Assembly (NCBI GenBank): GCA_937914785.1
Contig: CALGIV010000225.1
Coordinates: 1-14,956, forward strand
Length of the DNA: 14,956 bases
Reading direction: 5' to 3'
Source: an uncultured Eubacteriaceae bacterium
Lineage (GTDB): Bacteria; Bacillota; Clostridia; Eubacteriales; UBA1433
This document shows positions 7,395 to 13,921 of the stretch, piece after piece. The translations under genes and the position numbers were made by a program. The notes under the pieces were generated by a model, which searched no databases, was not told the origin of the DNA, and worked only from the letters and a program-made list of their open reading frames with translations. Each line of letters opens with the position of its first letter. Position 1 is the stretch's first letter.

Positions 7395-7841
7395 TTAATT
7401 TTCACAATTATCATCTTCCAGGTCTTGAATTTTTTTATTGATGCGTCTGCTTTCTCTTTTGTAGTAAAGATAAAAACCAAACCAAATGATAAATCCGATT
7501 ATAATCCCGCCCAATACAAACAGCAGGGTATTGTAAACCCCCGCACCTCTTGGAATCCAGCCGAGATAAAATGCCGTAATAAAGAAAACAGTCAGGCCTG
7601 TTCCCATATGGATGATTATTTTTATGGGAAACGATAACTTTTCGCAGTCATAGACGATTGCCGGCAACACAAAAGCGATGCCCACCAGTATAGAGCCGGC
7701 GGCTTGAATGGGATAATGATTCATCAAATTTTCAAAGGGCTCTCTGTTTGGCAAAACGTAAAACAAAATACCGTAGAAAACCAGCCAAAGGCAGCCATTG
7801 GCGATACCTTTTAAAGTATAGTTAAGGATTTTTTTAATCAT
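7395..7841 (-). CDS. DUF3021 family four-helix membrane protein
   Basis: 148 residues when started at the ATG at 7841-7839. The upstream TTG (7850) would sit only 1-2 bases from the GAGG site, whereas the ATG is 10 bases from it. Four membrane helices are predicted at about 13-30, 45-64, 73-94 and 104-127, with a basic then acidic cytoplasmic tail (YYKRESRRINKKIQDLEDD). Size, helix number and the gene directly before it (a LytTR regulator, 12 bases apart) are typical of DUF3021 proteins. In related two-gene 'LytTR regulatory systems' the membrane protein holds its partner regulator inactive until a signal arrives. That role is inferred here, not shown. No clear terminator follows the gene. 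Confidence 0.75.
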   Translation of the reverse strand: MIKKILNYTLKGIANGCLWLVFYGILFYVLPNREPFENLMNHYPIQAAGSILVGIAFVLPAIVYDCEKLSFPIKIIIHMGTGLTVFFITAFYLGWIPRGAGVYNTLLFVLGGIIIGFIIWFGFYLYYKRESRRINKKIQDLEDDNCEN

Positions 7842-7853
7842 CTTATTCAAACC

Positions 7854-8300
7854 TCACAATCCCAGTTTCTTTTTAAAAGCGCTGACATAACGGCGTGAAA
7901 TATATTCCTGAAGCCCATTTTTCATCACGACAAACAACCCGTTGAATCCTGCATCCATGTAGTCTATTCTGCGGATGTTGATGATCGCGCTTTTGGAGAT
8001 TCGAACGAATTGGGCAGAAAGGAGTGCTTCGATCTCATACAATCGTTTCCCTAAAATATAACGTTCTTGCGCGGTATCGTATACCGCGATTTCTTTGCCT
8101 TCTGTTCGAATAATTTGTATGTTTTCCGGCTCCAGCACAAAAATGCTTTCTTCTCTCCTGCCGGTAAGGATGTGCTGCTGTTCTTTTTCTTCTTCTTCCA
8201 ATAGTTGCACAATGGCCTGAATTTCCGGCGTAAGCTTAGAGGCGTAGATGATGACATACGGTTCCTGAACGTCGGATGAGAGCCGAATTTCTGCTTTCAA
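7854..8300 (-). CDS. LytTR family transcriptional regulator without receiver domain
   Basis: The favoured start is TTG 8300 (148 residues), because AAAGGGGGA lies 8 bases upstream on the - strand. A TTG at 8327 in the same frame would put that site inside the gene. Residues ~50-148 form the LytTR DNA-binding domain: LEPENIQIIRTEGKEIAVYD, then YILGKRLYEIEALL, VRISKSAIINIRRID and the terminal YISRRYVSAFKKKL. Residues 1-48 are a short acidic region (LEEEEKEQQ) instead of the phosphoacceptor domain of classical response regulators. Control by a histidine kinase is therefore unlikely. It is followed 12 bases later by a DUF3021 membrane protein and faces an ABC transporter operon across a 211-base region holding paired LytTR boxes. 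It probably regulates both directions. Confidence 0.85.
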   Translation of the reverse strand: MKAEIRLSSDVQEPYVIIYASKLTPEIQAIVQLLEEEEKEQQHILTGRREESIFVLEPENIQIIRTEGKEIAVYDTAQERYILGKRLYEIEALLSAQFVRISKSAIINIRRIDYMDAGFNGLFVVMKNGLQEYISRRYVSAFKKKLGL

Positions 8301-8348
8301 AATAAATTCCCCCTTTCGGGCGCGCAAGGAGGTTTTCTCCGTGCTTAT

Positions 8349-8378
8349 ATTACATTAAGAATATAGTAACCTTTTCAA
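8349..8378 (-). promoter_or_regulatory. Candidate promoter of the LytTR-DUF3021 operon
   Basis: On the - strand, TTGAAA (8378-8373) and TGTAAT (8354-8349) are separated by 18 bases and would start transcription near 8342, about 40 bases before the TTG start. The match to sigma-70/A is moderate. It lies about 25 bases from the nearer LytTR box, which is compatible with autoregulation. Confidence 0.35.
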
Positions 8379-8403
8379 ATCAACATTTCAACATAAGACA
8401 ACG

Positions 8404-8433
8404 ACCGCTTGTCGGCAGAAAATGACCGCTTAT
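8404..8433 (+). promoter_or_regulatory. Paired LytTR binding boxes (operator)
   Basis: ACCGCTTGT (8404-8412) and ACCGCTTAT (8425-8433) differ at one base and are separated by exactly 12 bases, so they repeat every 21 bp (two helical turns). Two 9-bp direct repeats with a 12-bp gap, close to ACCGTT-N-R-T, is the known binding geometry of LytTR regulators. The pair lies between the divergent LytTR gene and ABC operon. A weak -10-like TATAGT (8476-8481) lies downstream toward the ABC operon without a good -35, as expected for an activated promoter. Confidence 0.7.
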
Positions 8434-8511
8434 TAAAAAGACCAGATAAAAAAGCCACTTTGTAATAGGATGTTATATAGTTTGAGATAGGTGATTGAAG
8501 GAGGGATTGCT

Positions 8512-9258
8512 TTGGAAAACGTCATTGCTGTCAAAGGGCTGAAAGTTTGTTATGGTGATTTTATTGCTGTCGAGGATCTTTCGTTTGAAGTAAGAACAGG
8601 AGAGATTTTTGTCATTATCGGGCCGAACGGCTCCGGAAAATCTTCGGCAGTGGAGAGCATAGAAGGGCTGCGTAAATGTGCTGCGGGTGATATTCGCGTT
8701 TTGGGTTTAAGTCCATATGAACAGCGTAATGAAATGTACCGCCATATTGGCGTTCAACTGCAGGAGGTACAGTATCCCGATAAGATGAAGGTAAAGGAGC
8801 TTTGTGCACTTTTTGCATCGTTTTACGAGGCTCCGGCGGATTGGCAAAGTCTTCTTCAACAACTCGGGCTCAGGCGAAAGGGCAGCAGCTACGTCAGTAA
8901 ATTATCGGGCGGTGAAAAGCAGCGGCTTTCGATATTATTGGCCTTATTGCCCGGACCTGAAGTGTTGATCTTGGATGAGTTGACGACGGGCTTGGACCCT
9001 GAAGCGCGGCGGATGTTGTGGAATCACTTAAAAGAAGTCAGGGCCTCCGGCGTATCGATTCTCTTGGTATCGCATTATATGGAGGAAGTTGCATACCTTG
9101 CCGACCGCCTGCTTTTTATGAGAGGCGGAAAGGCAATCTTTACCGGTTCGGTTGATCAGCTGCACGAGTATGCGCAGGTTGAATTGCGCGGGCAGTATCA
9201 GGACGGGATGTCGCTGGAAGATATTTATCTTTTGCTGGTGGCTGAGTGCGTATATTGA
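8512..9258 (+). CDS. ABC transporter ATP-binding protein
   Basis: 248 residues from TTG 8512, which has AAGGAGGG (8498-8505) six bases upstream; the in-frame GTG at 8491 would contain that site and is less likely. All nucleotide-binding motifs are intact: Walker A GPNGSGKS (37-44), Q-loop glutamine at 82/84, signature LSGGEKQR (131-138), Walker B VLILDE (151-156) and H-loop LLVSHY (His188). The short length and lack of a fused membrane domain fit ABC-2 type exporters (drug, bacteriocin or lipid export). It powers the permease encoded 16 bases downstream. The paired LytTR boxes upstream suggest induction by the divergent regulator. The substrate cannot be read from the sequence. Confidence 0.88.
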   Translation: MENVIAVKGLKVCYGDFIAVEDLSFEVRTGEIFVIIGPNGSGKSSAVESIEGLRKCAAGDIRVLGLSPYEQRNEMYRHIGVQLQEVQYPDKMKVKELCALFASFYEAPADWQSLLQQLGLRRKGSSYVSKLSGGEKQRLSILLALLPGPEVLILDELTTGLDPEARRMLWNHLKEVRASGVSILLVSHYMEEVAYLADRLLFMRGGKAIFTGSVDQLHEYAQVELRGQYQDGMSLEDIYLLLVAECVY

Positions 9259-9274
9259 TGGAGGAAAATAAAGG

Positions 9275-10030
9275 ATGAAGGCGTTTTATACAAGTGTAAA
9301 GATGGAAGCAAAGTTATTTATGCGCGGGTTCTTCGGTCCGTTTTTTGCTTTTATATTTCCATTGATGATGTTAGTTCTTTTCGGCAGCATTTATGGGAAC
9401 GAGCCGAGTGCGTTCTTTGGCGGACATGGTGCGATGGATGTTTCAATCCCCGCTTATGCGGCGATGGTAATAGGGGTGTGTGGCTTGATGTCGCTGCCAT
9501 TATCCATCTCTGAGTATAGAGATCGGAAAATCTATAAACGATTTGATGCGACCCCTGTCGGCAAAGAGCGGGTTTTATGGGCACAGCTTTTCGTCAATAT
9601 CGTTGCATCCATCGTCGGCATCATGCTTCTTTTTCTCTTTGGCGCAATTCTTTATAAAGTAAAATTAGCTGGGAATATGGCGGCCGTTTTCCTTGCGGTG
9701 ATATTGTCGATGGCAGCCATCTTTTCGCTTGGCTTTTTTCTTGCATCCGTTGCCAGAGATGCTAAAGTCACGAACATTCTTTGTTACAGCCTGTATTTTA
9801 TTATGTTGTTTACTTCCGGTGCCACGATTCCGAAGGCGTTGTTTTCTGACAGCATCGTCCGTTTTTCAAAAGTGCTTCCGCTTACCTATGTCGTGGAGTT
9901 GCTTCAAGGCACAGTTGCAGGAGAAGCTGTCTCCGGCTATTGGCTCAGCATCGTCGTATTGTCAGGCGTATCAATCGTATTGGGCGCGGTATCTTTTGCA
10001 ATATATAAACGAAAACGGTGGGAAGGATAA
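9275..10030 (+). CDS. ABC-2 type transporter permease
   Basis: 251 residues from ATG 9275 (GGAGG-like site upstream). Six membrane helices are predicted at about 20-40, 58-78, 105-130, 135-160, 167-187 and 220-245. The first helix is preceded by a basic amphipathic segment, and there is a KVLPLTYVVELLQG motif before the last helix. This is the ABC2_membrane pattern found in daunorubicin-type and other multidrug or peptide exporters. With the ATPase it would form a dimer-of-dimers exporter in the cytoplasmic membrane. The gene is the last of its operon; a strong bidirectional terminator begins 71 bases after its stop. Confidence 0.85.
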   Translation: MKAFYTSVKMEAKLFMRGFFGPFFAFIFPLMMLVLFGSIYGNEPSAFFGGHGAMDVSIPAYAAMVIGVCGLMSLPLSISEYRDRKIYKRFDATPVGKERVLWAQLFVNIVASIVGIMLLFLFGAILYKVKLAGNMAAVFLAVILSMAAIFSLGFFLASVARDAKVTNILCYSLYFIMLFTSGATIPKALFSDSIVRFSKVLPLTYVVELLQGTVAGEAVSGYWLSIVVLSGVSIVLGAVSFAIYKRKRWEG

Positions 10031-10101
10031 GTCGTGTGTTTGTGCTTCGGTCGTTAAAACATAGGTGTATACTCCGTAATAGAAAATTGTAGTGTGTATT
10101 T

Positions 10102-10138
10102 AAAATCCCGGTTGAATTTAATTTCAACCGGGATTTTT
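10102..10138. terminator. Bidirectional intrinsic terminator
   Basis: A perfect 15-bp stem, AAAATCCCGGTTGAA (10102-10116) with TTCAACCGGGATTTT (10123-10137), has a 6-base loop. Because the stem starts with AAAA and ends with TTTT it can work on both strands. It sits between the convergent ABC permease (ends 10030) and U32 gene (ends 10158 on the - strand). Confidence 0.88.
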
Positions 10139-10157
10139 ATCATTCGAGCATATTTCA

Positions 10158-12197
10158 CTATAACACACCACGGTTGTAGATCCCGCGCGTGAAGAGAGTA
10201 GTTGTGGACATATGGTTTTTATAGCGGTGAAGAATTTCTTTGCATTCCTGTGTCGTCTCAATGGTGAAGGATAGGTCGAGATAATCCGTTGTCGAAAACC
10301 ACGCCGGTTTATCGGCCAGATAAAGAGGGACGGAATTTAGAATTTCGACCGTGTCGCCGTCACACAGAACTGGAAAGGAGACGCCCTTGCGGTCGACGAG
10401 CCGTCCGGGGCAATTTGAACAGCCGGTCTCGGGCTTAATCGGGCAATTACGGCTGATCATCAATGGAAAATAGCCGTATGCAATGATAGCGGTTTTACCT
10501 GCATAACGCAGTGCTGCAATATCGCTGCGCTTCATCTCGGCAGACAGGGTTAGATAGAGCGGGTCGTGTTGTGTGAGTTGTGCCAGCGCTTCGGAATTAG
10601 CCAGATTCAGCCCAAAGCCGCCGATAACGTCGAAGCCGGCGTTTTGTGCGAGATGCATACGCCCGGGGGAATGGCATTTGGCCTTGTTGACGCCAAGTTC
10701 TTTTAATTTTCTCAAAGCTGTCTCAAGTTTCGCCTCATCGTCAAAGTAGACGCGCGGCAGCTCGGCGACAAGCTTGTCCTTGCAGGAAGCGATGAACGAA
10801 GAATCCACTGTTAAAAGCGTAAAAAGGTCGAAAGAAGCATATTTTAAGTCGGACAGGAATTCGGGCATAAATTGCTTTATGTTTTTAAAAGAAGCAGTCA
10901 GAGCTGGTGTGTGCAATGTGCGTGGCGGAGCTGTTTTTTTATCCGGTGCATAAAAGGCATATGTTTGAAAGGCCGTTCGTTTTTCAGAAAGGCGCGCCAG
11001 TGCGCTGCGGCGCATCTCATTAATTTTAGCGATCGGCAGGAAAACATCATCAGCAACAGAGCCGCGCAGATGTCGAATGCGATAAGGGGTATTTAGTGTT
11101 TTTGCAAGGTTTTGTTCGATGCTTTCAGGGGTTAGCGGTTTATTCAGTGCGCGTTCGGCGGGCGGAAAAGAGGAATGCGCCTGATGGCCGTCATCATCGC
11201 ATACGATCAATGTGCATTCTGTTGTCGATATCGTGTAATCCATCTCGATCGGAATTGTTTTTTCGATGGGCGGTGTGGTGCTGCTTGTCGTTTGCGATAG
11301 CGCCTTATCCTTTTCGCGCCGAATGCCGAACATCTTGCCGTCGATACGGCCGGTGTAGTAGCCGTCGGTAAACCCTGTTCTTGAAAAAATATTTCCCAGG
11401 ACATCTTTTTCGTAAGGCCGGCCGGATAGTGCATTTTGGAAAGCGGAGACAGTCGCGGATACATATTGTGCGCTTTTCATACGGCCTTCGATCTTGAACG
11501 AAGTGACACCCATATCGGACAGTTCCCGTGCGTAGTCGATTAAGGATAGATCTTTTAGCGATAAATTATGGCGCACGGAATCTGTTGTACCGAAAGGCAG
11601 GCGGCAAACCTGCGCACATAAGCCGCGGTTGCCGCTGCGCTCGCCTAAAAAAGCGCTGAAATAGCACTGGCCCGAGATGGCATAACACAGAGCGCCGTGA
11701 ACGAACACTTCGGTTTCAATCGTGCTGTTCTGTAAGATATGGGCAATTTCTTTTTTATGCAATTCCCGCGCGAGTACGACGCGCTGAAATCCTGATTCTT
11801 CAAGCGCCCGAGCGTCGGCGAGGTTGTGTACGCTCATCTGTGTGGAGGCAAACAGGGGCATTTCGGGCGCGCATTGCTTCAACAGGCGTACGACGCCGTA
11901 ATCCTGCACGATGATGGCATCGAAACCGATGCTGCACGCGTGAGCGATTTCGTCAAGGACCTGCGGGACTTCTTCATCAAACATCAGCGTATTCAGCGTC
12001 AGATAAGCTTTTGCACCGTAAAGGTGGCAGAACGCTACTGCCTGTGCAAGGTCGTCCCGCGTAAAATTGGCCGCATTGCGGCGCGCATTCAACGCCTGGC
12101 CGCCCAAATATACAGCATCCGCACCGGCCAAAACACCGTCGCGCAGCGCATTCATCGTTCCGGCAGGCGCTAAAATTTCCGCACGTTGTTTCTTCAT
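10158..12197 (-). CDS. U32 family peptidase-like protein, RlhA type (rRNA C2501 hydroxylation)
   Basis: 679 residues from ATG 12197, with CTTGGAG upstream. The N-terminal ~300 residues are the U32 domain (EILAPAGTMNALRDGVLAGADAVYLGG; VFVHGALCYAISGQCYFS; SGNRGLCAQVCR; FKIEGRMKSAQYV). Cysteines 171, 178, 194 and 198 are the expected iron-sulphur cluster ligands. Residues ~311-405 match DUF3656 (ALNKPLTPESIEQNLAKTLN; VFLPIAKINEMRRSAL). The rest is a second U32-like region with a further cysteine group (NCPIKPETGCSNCPG). This long form with DUF3656 corresponds to E. coli RlhA (YdcP, about 650 residues), which with prephenate makes 5-hydroxycytidine at 23S rRNA 2501. The shorter U32 proteins modify tRNA instead. 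It is older annotated as collagenase; protease activity is doubtful. All key cysteines are present. Confidence 0.85.
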   Translation of the reverse strand: MKKQRAEILAPAGTMNALRDGVLAGADAVYLGGQALNARRNAANFTRDDLAQAVAFCHLYGAKAYLTLNTLMFDEEVPQVLDEIAHACSIGFDAIIVQDYGVVRLLKQCAPEMPLFASTQMSVHNLADARALEESGFQRVVLARELHKKEIAHILQNSTIETEVFVHGALCYAISGQCYFSAFLGERSGNRGLCAQVCRLPFGTTDSVRHNLSLKDLSLIDYARELSDMGVTSFKIEGRMKSAQYVSATVSAFQNALSGRPYEKDVLGNIFSRTGFTDGYYTGRIDGKMFGIRREKDKALSQTTSSTTPPIEKTIPIEMDYTISTTECTLIVCDDDGHQAHSSFPPAERALNKPLTPESIEQNLAKTLNTPYRIRHLRGSVADDVFLPIAKINEMRRSALARLSEKRTAFQTYAFYAPDKKTAPPRTLHTPALTASFKNIKQFMPEFLSDLKYASFDLFTLLTVDSSFIASCKDKLVAELPRVYFDDEAKLETALRKLKELGVNKAKCHSPGRMHLAQNAGFDVIGGFGLNLANSEALAQLTQHDPLYLTLSAEMKRSDIAALRYAGKTAIIAYGYFPLMISRNCPIKPETGCSNCPGRLVDRKGVSFPVLCDGDTVEILNSVPLYLADKPAWFSTTDYLDLSFTIETTQECKEILHRYKNHMSTTTLFTRGIYNRGVL

Positions 12198-12254
12198 ATA
12201 TACTCCAAGGGATTTTTTATTTATTATATAAAATTCGGCGGAAAAAGAAAAGAG

Positions 12255-12398
12255 TTATCGCCGCCATTTAAAATAAGCCCGGGCGATCCAGACTAAGATG
12301 ACGATATCTATCAACAGCAAAAAAAGGTATAGCAAATCGATGCCGGTATAATTGACGGCGATAAGAGAAGTGTGAAAAAAAGCGGTGTAAAACTTCAT
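12255..12398 (-). CDS. Small single-helix membrane protein of unknown function
   Basis: 47 residues from the ATG at 12398-12396, chosen because AAGGGGAG lies about five bases upstream on the - strand; a longer in-frame start at 12452 has no such site. Residues ~20-40 form one strongly hydrophobic helix (LLYLFLLLIDIVILVWIA) ending in a basic AYFKWRR tail. This suggests an N-out, C-in orientation. I do not recognise the family. It lies 57 bases before the RlhA-like gene on the same strand and may be co-transcribed with it. The intergenic gap also contains a TATAAT on the - strand (12228-12223), so the U32 gene may have its own start. Confidence 0.5.
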   Translation of the reverse strand: MKFYTAFFHTSLIAVNYTGIDLLYLFLLLIDIVILVWIARAYFKWRR

Positions 12399-12533
12399 GA
12401 TGCTCCCCTTAAATAATAGAATATTAAATATATATTCTTCAGTATAAGGCAAATATGATTTTTAAGGCGAATGGGGCAGCAGTTGTGCTAAAGCGTTCAA
12501 GCTGTTCATATATATAGTTCAAGGTGGTGGACA

Positions 12534-13358
12534 ATGCGGGATATTGTTATTTTCATCGACGAAAAATATAAAAATATTGCATATAAAAGCAAAGCCAGGG
12601 CAATGCTGAAAAAGCTTGCTCCCGGCGTAGGCCATAAACAGCCGTACTGGCTTTACGACGCAGCGGCCCGACAGATCGGCTATGTCTATATTTACGACAG
12701 CGCGCGCTTAAACGGTGTGATGGATGTGGTCGAACTGGTCAAAGAAGTGCGTGAAAACCTTGGTGTCCGCTATTTTGCAGTCGAAGGTACAGATGCGCCA
12801 ACGCGTATTAAACTGATGCAAGTGTTCAAACAGTATTTCATCAGCGGCGCTGAATTGATGCTGCATCTATACTTTCAGGAGAATGAACAGGATTTATACG
12901 ATAAAAAAGTCGTGCTCGCATTGGACGGCTATGTAAGTATTTTGGAAGATGAAAGCTTTTTTGACCGTTTTAAAGACGTTACGGTGTTGACGCAAAACCG
13001 TGCAGGAATGCAGGGTTATTTAGAGGAAGTTTATCGCACGACGGGAACGGCTGCATATATTACGGATAAGGATATCGTTTTAAAACAGGCGGATATCGTG
13101 CTGAATGCATCTAAAGACAAGGCAGTTGCAAAGAAGACGAAGTATGGGGCGGATATCCTCGATATCTGCGGTCAGGCTGAATTCACAAGGCATGCAAACG
13201 TGATTTTACCGCAGCGGTTTCTGGATATGACGCAGATGCGTATGGACGCTGTTGGCATTAAAGACTTGATCGCAGGGCCTTCTTTTGTGCAGGGCGTTTT
13301 AAAAGCTGCGCATAAAGCATATGACGATTATAAAGAAGAATTTAAGATATTAGCGTGA
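12534..13358 (+). CDS. Conserved-looking protein of unknown function upstream of greA
   Basis: 274 residues from ATG 12534 with GGTGG seven bases upstream. I do not recognise the family. It has no signal peptide or membrane helix and looks like a soluble cytoplasmic protein in two parts. Residues 1-120 (MRDIVIFIDEKYKNIAYKSK; VYIYDSARLNGVMDVVELVK) look alpha/beta. Residues ~125-274 start with a strand-loop-helix (KKVVLALDGYVSILEDESFF), followed by VTVLTQNRAGM and IVLKQADIVLNASKD. This resembles a Rossmann-like fold that compares a label with a position, as in shikimate-dehydrogenase-type domains, but without a clear glycine-rich GxGxxG loop. It precedes greA-lysS on the same strand, although greA has its own promoter 14 bases after this gene's stop. 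Confidence 0.7.
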   Translation: MRDIVIFIDEKYKNIAYKSKARAMLKKLAPGVGHKQPYWLYDAAARQIGYVYIYDSARLNGVMDVVELVKEVRENLGVRYFAVEGTDAPTRIKLMQVFKQYFISGAELMLHLYFQENEQDLYDKKVVLALDGYVSILEDESFFDRFKDVTVLTQNRAGMQGYLEEVYRTTGTAAYITDKDIVLKQADIVLNASKDKAVAKKTKYGADILDICGQAEFTRHANVILPQRFLDMTQMRMDAVGIKDLIAGPSFVQGVLKAAHKAYDDYKEEFKILA

Positions 13359-13363
13359 ACAGA

Positions 13364-13388
13364 CAATTCACTTGACAGCGGTGAATTG
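13364..13388 (+). promoter_or_regulatory. Perfect inverted repeat overlapping the greA -35 box
   Basis: CAATTCAC (13364-13371) and GTGAATTG (13381-13388) are exact 8-bp inverted repeats separated by nine bases, which contain the whole TTGACA. A dimeric repressor bound here would block RNA polymerase. No long T-run follows, so it is not a typical terminator for the upstream gene. Confidence 0.5.
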
Positions 13389-13400
13389 CGTGATTATAAT
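13372..13400 (+). promoter_or_regulatory. Perfect-consensus sigma-70/A promoter for greA-lysS
   Basis: TTGACA (13372-13377) and TATAAT (13395-13400) both match the consensus exactly and are separated by the ideal 17 bases. Transcription would start near 13407, about 29 bases before the greA start codon. Confidence 0.88.
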
Positions 13401-13435
13401 GGTTTAACACACAAAAGCAGAAAGGATTCAAGCAA

Positions 13436-13906
13436 GTGGGCAAGAACATCATTTTAACCGAAGAAGGTTATAACGAAATTAAAAAAGAGCTTGAGTATTT
13501 GCGCGGCGAAAAGCGTAATGAAATTGCTGAAAAAATAAAAGCTGCCAGAGAATACGGAGATTTAAGCGAGAACGCTGAATATGAAGAAGCAAAAAACGAA
13601 CAGGCTTTTTTAGAAGGCAAGATTTTAGAGCTGGAACATAAACTCAGCAATGCCGTAATCGCGAAGAAGAATAATAAGAAGAAGGGCATTATTGCAGTTG
13701 GCAGCCGTGTAAAGCTTTACGACGAGTCTTATGGGGAAGAATTGACGTATGATATCGTCGGTTCCGGTGAAGGCAATCCCGATGAAGGGAAAATTTCGAA
13801 CGAGTCTCCGTTAGGCAGTGTGCTGATCGGCCGAAAAGCAGGCGATAAAGTTGCAATCAGCGTTCCAAACGGCACGAACGAGTTTGAAGTGTTGACCGTT
13901 GATTAA
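13436..13906 (+). CDS. greA: Transcription elongation factor GreA
   Basis: 156 residues, the usual GreA length, from GTG 13436 with AAAGGA nine bases upstream. The N-terminal coiled coil (residues ~1-75) carries the tip motif GDLSENAEY (41-49), whose Asp42 and Glu45 hold the catalytic magnesium when the hairpin enters the RNA polymerase secondary channel. The C-terminal FKBP-like domain ends with SPLGSVLIGRKAGDKVAI and the standard terminal strand. GreA stimulates RNA cleavage by backtracked polymerase. It has its own consensus promoter, and lysS follows after 15 bases, so the two form an operon. Confidence 0.96.
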   Translation: MGKNIILTEEGYNEIKKELEYLRGEKRNEIAEKIKAAREYGDLSENAEYEEAKNEQAFLEGKILELEHKLSNAVIAKKNNKKKGIIAVGSRVKLYDESYGEELTYDIVGSGEGNPDEGKISNESPLGSVLIGRKAGDKVAISVPNGTNEFEVLTVD

Positions 13907-13921
13907 GCAGGGCGGGAGTAT

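Noticed and set aside
8491..8511. GTG 8491 as start of the ABC ATPase
   Set aside because: The AAGGAGGG site would then be inside the gene; it is ideally placed for TTG 8512, which also gives the usual ATPase N-terminus.
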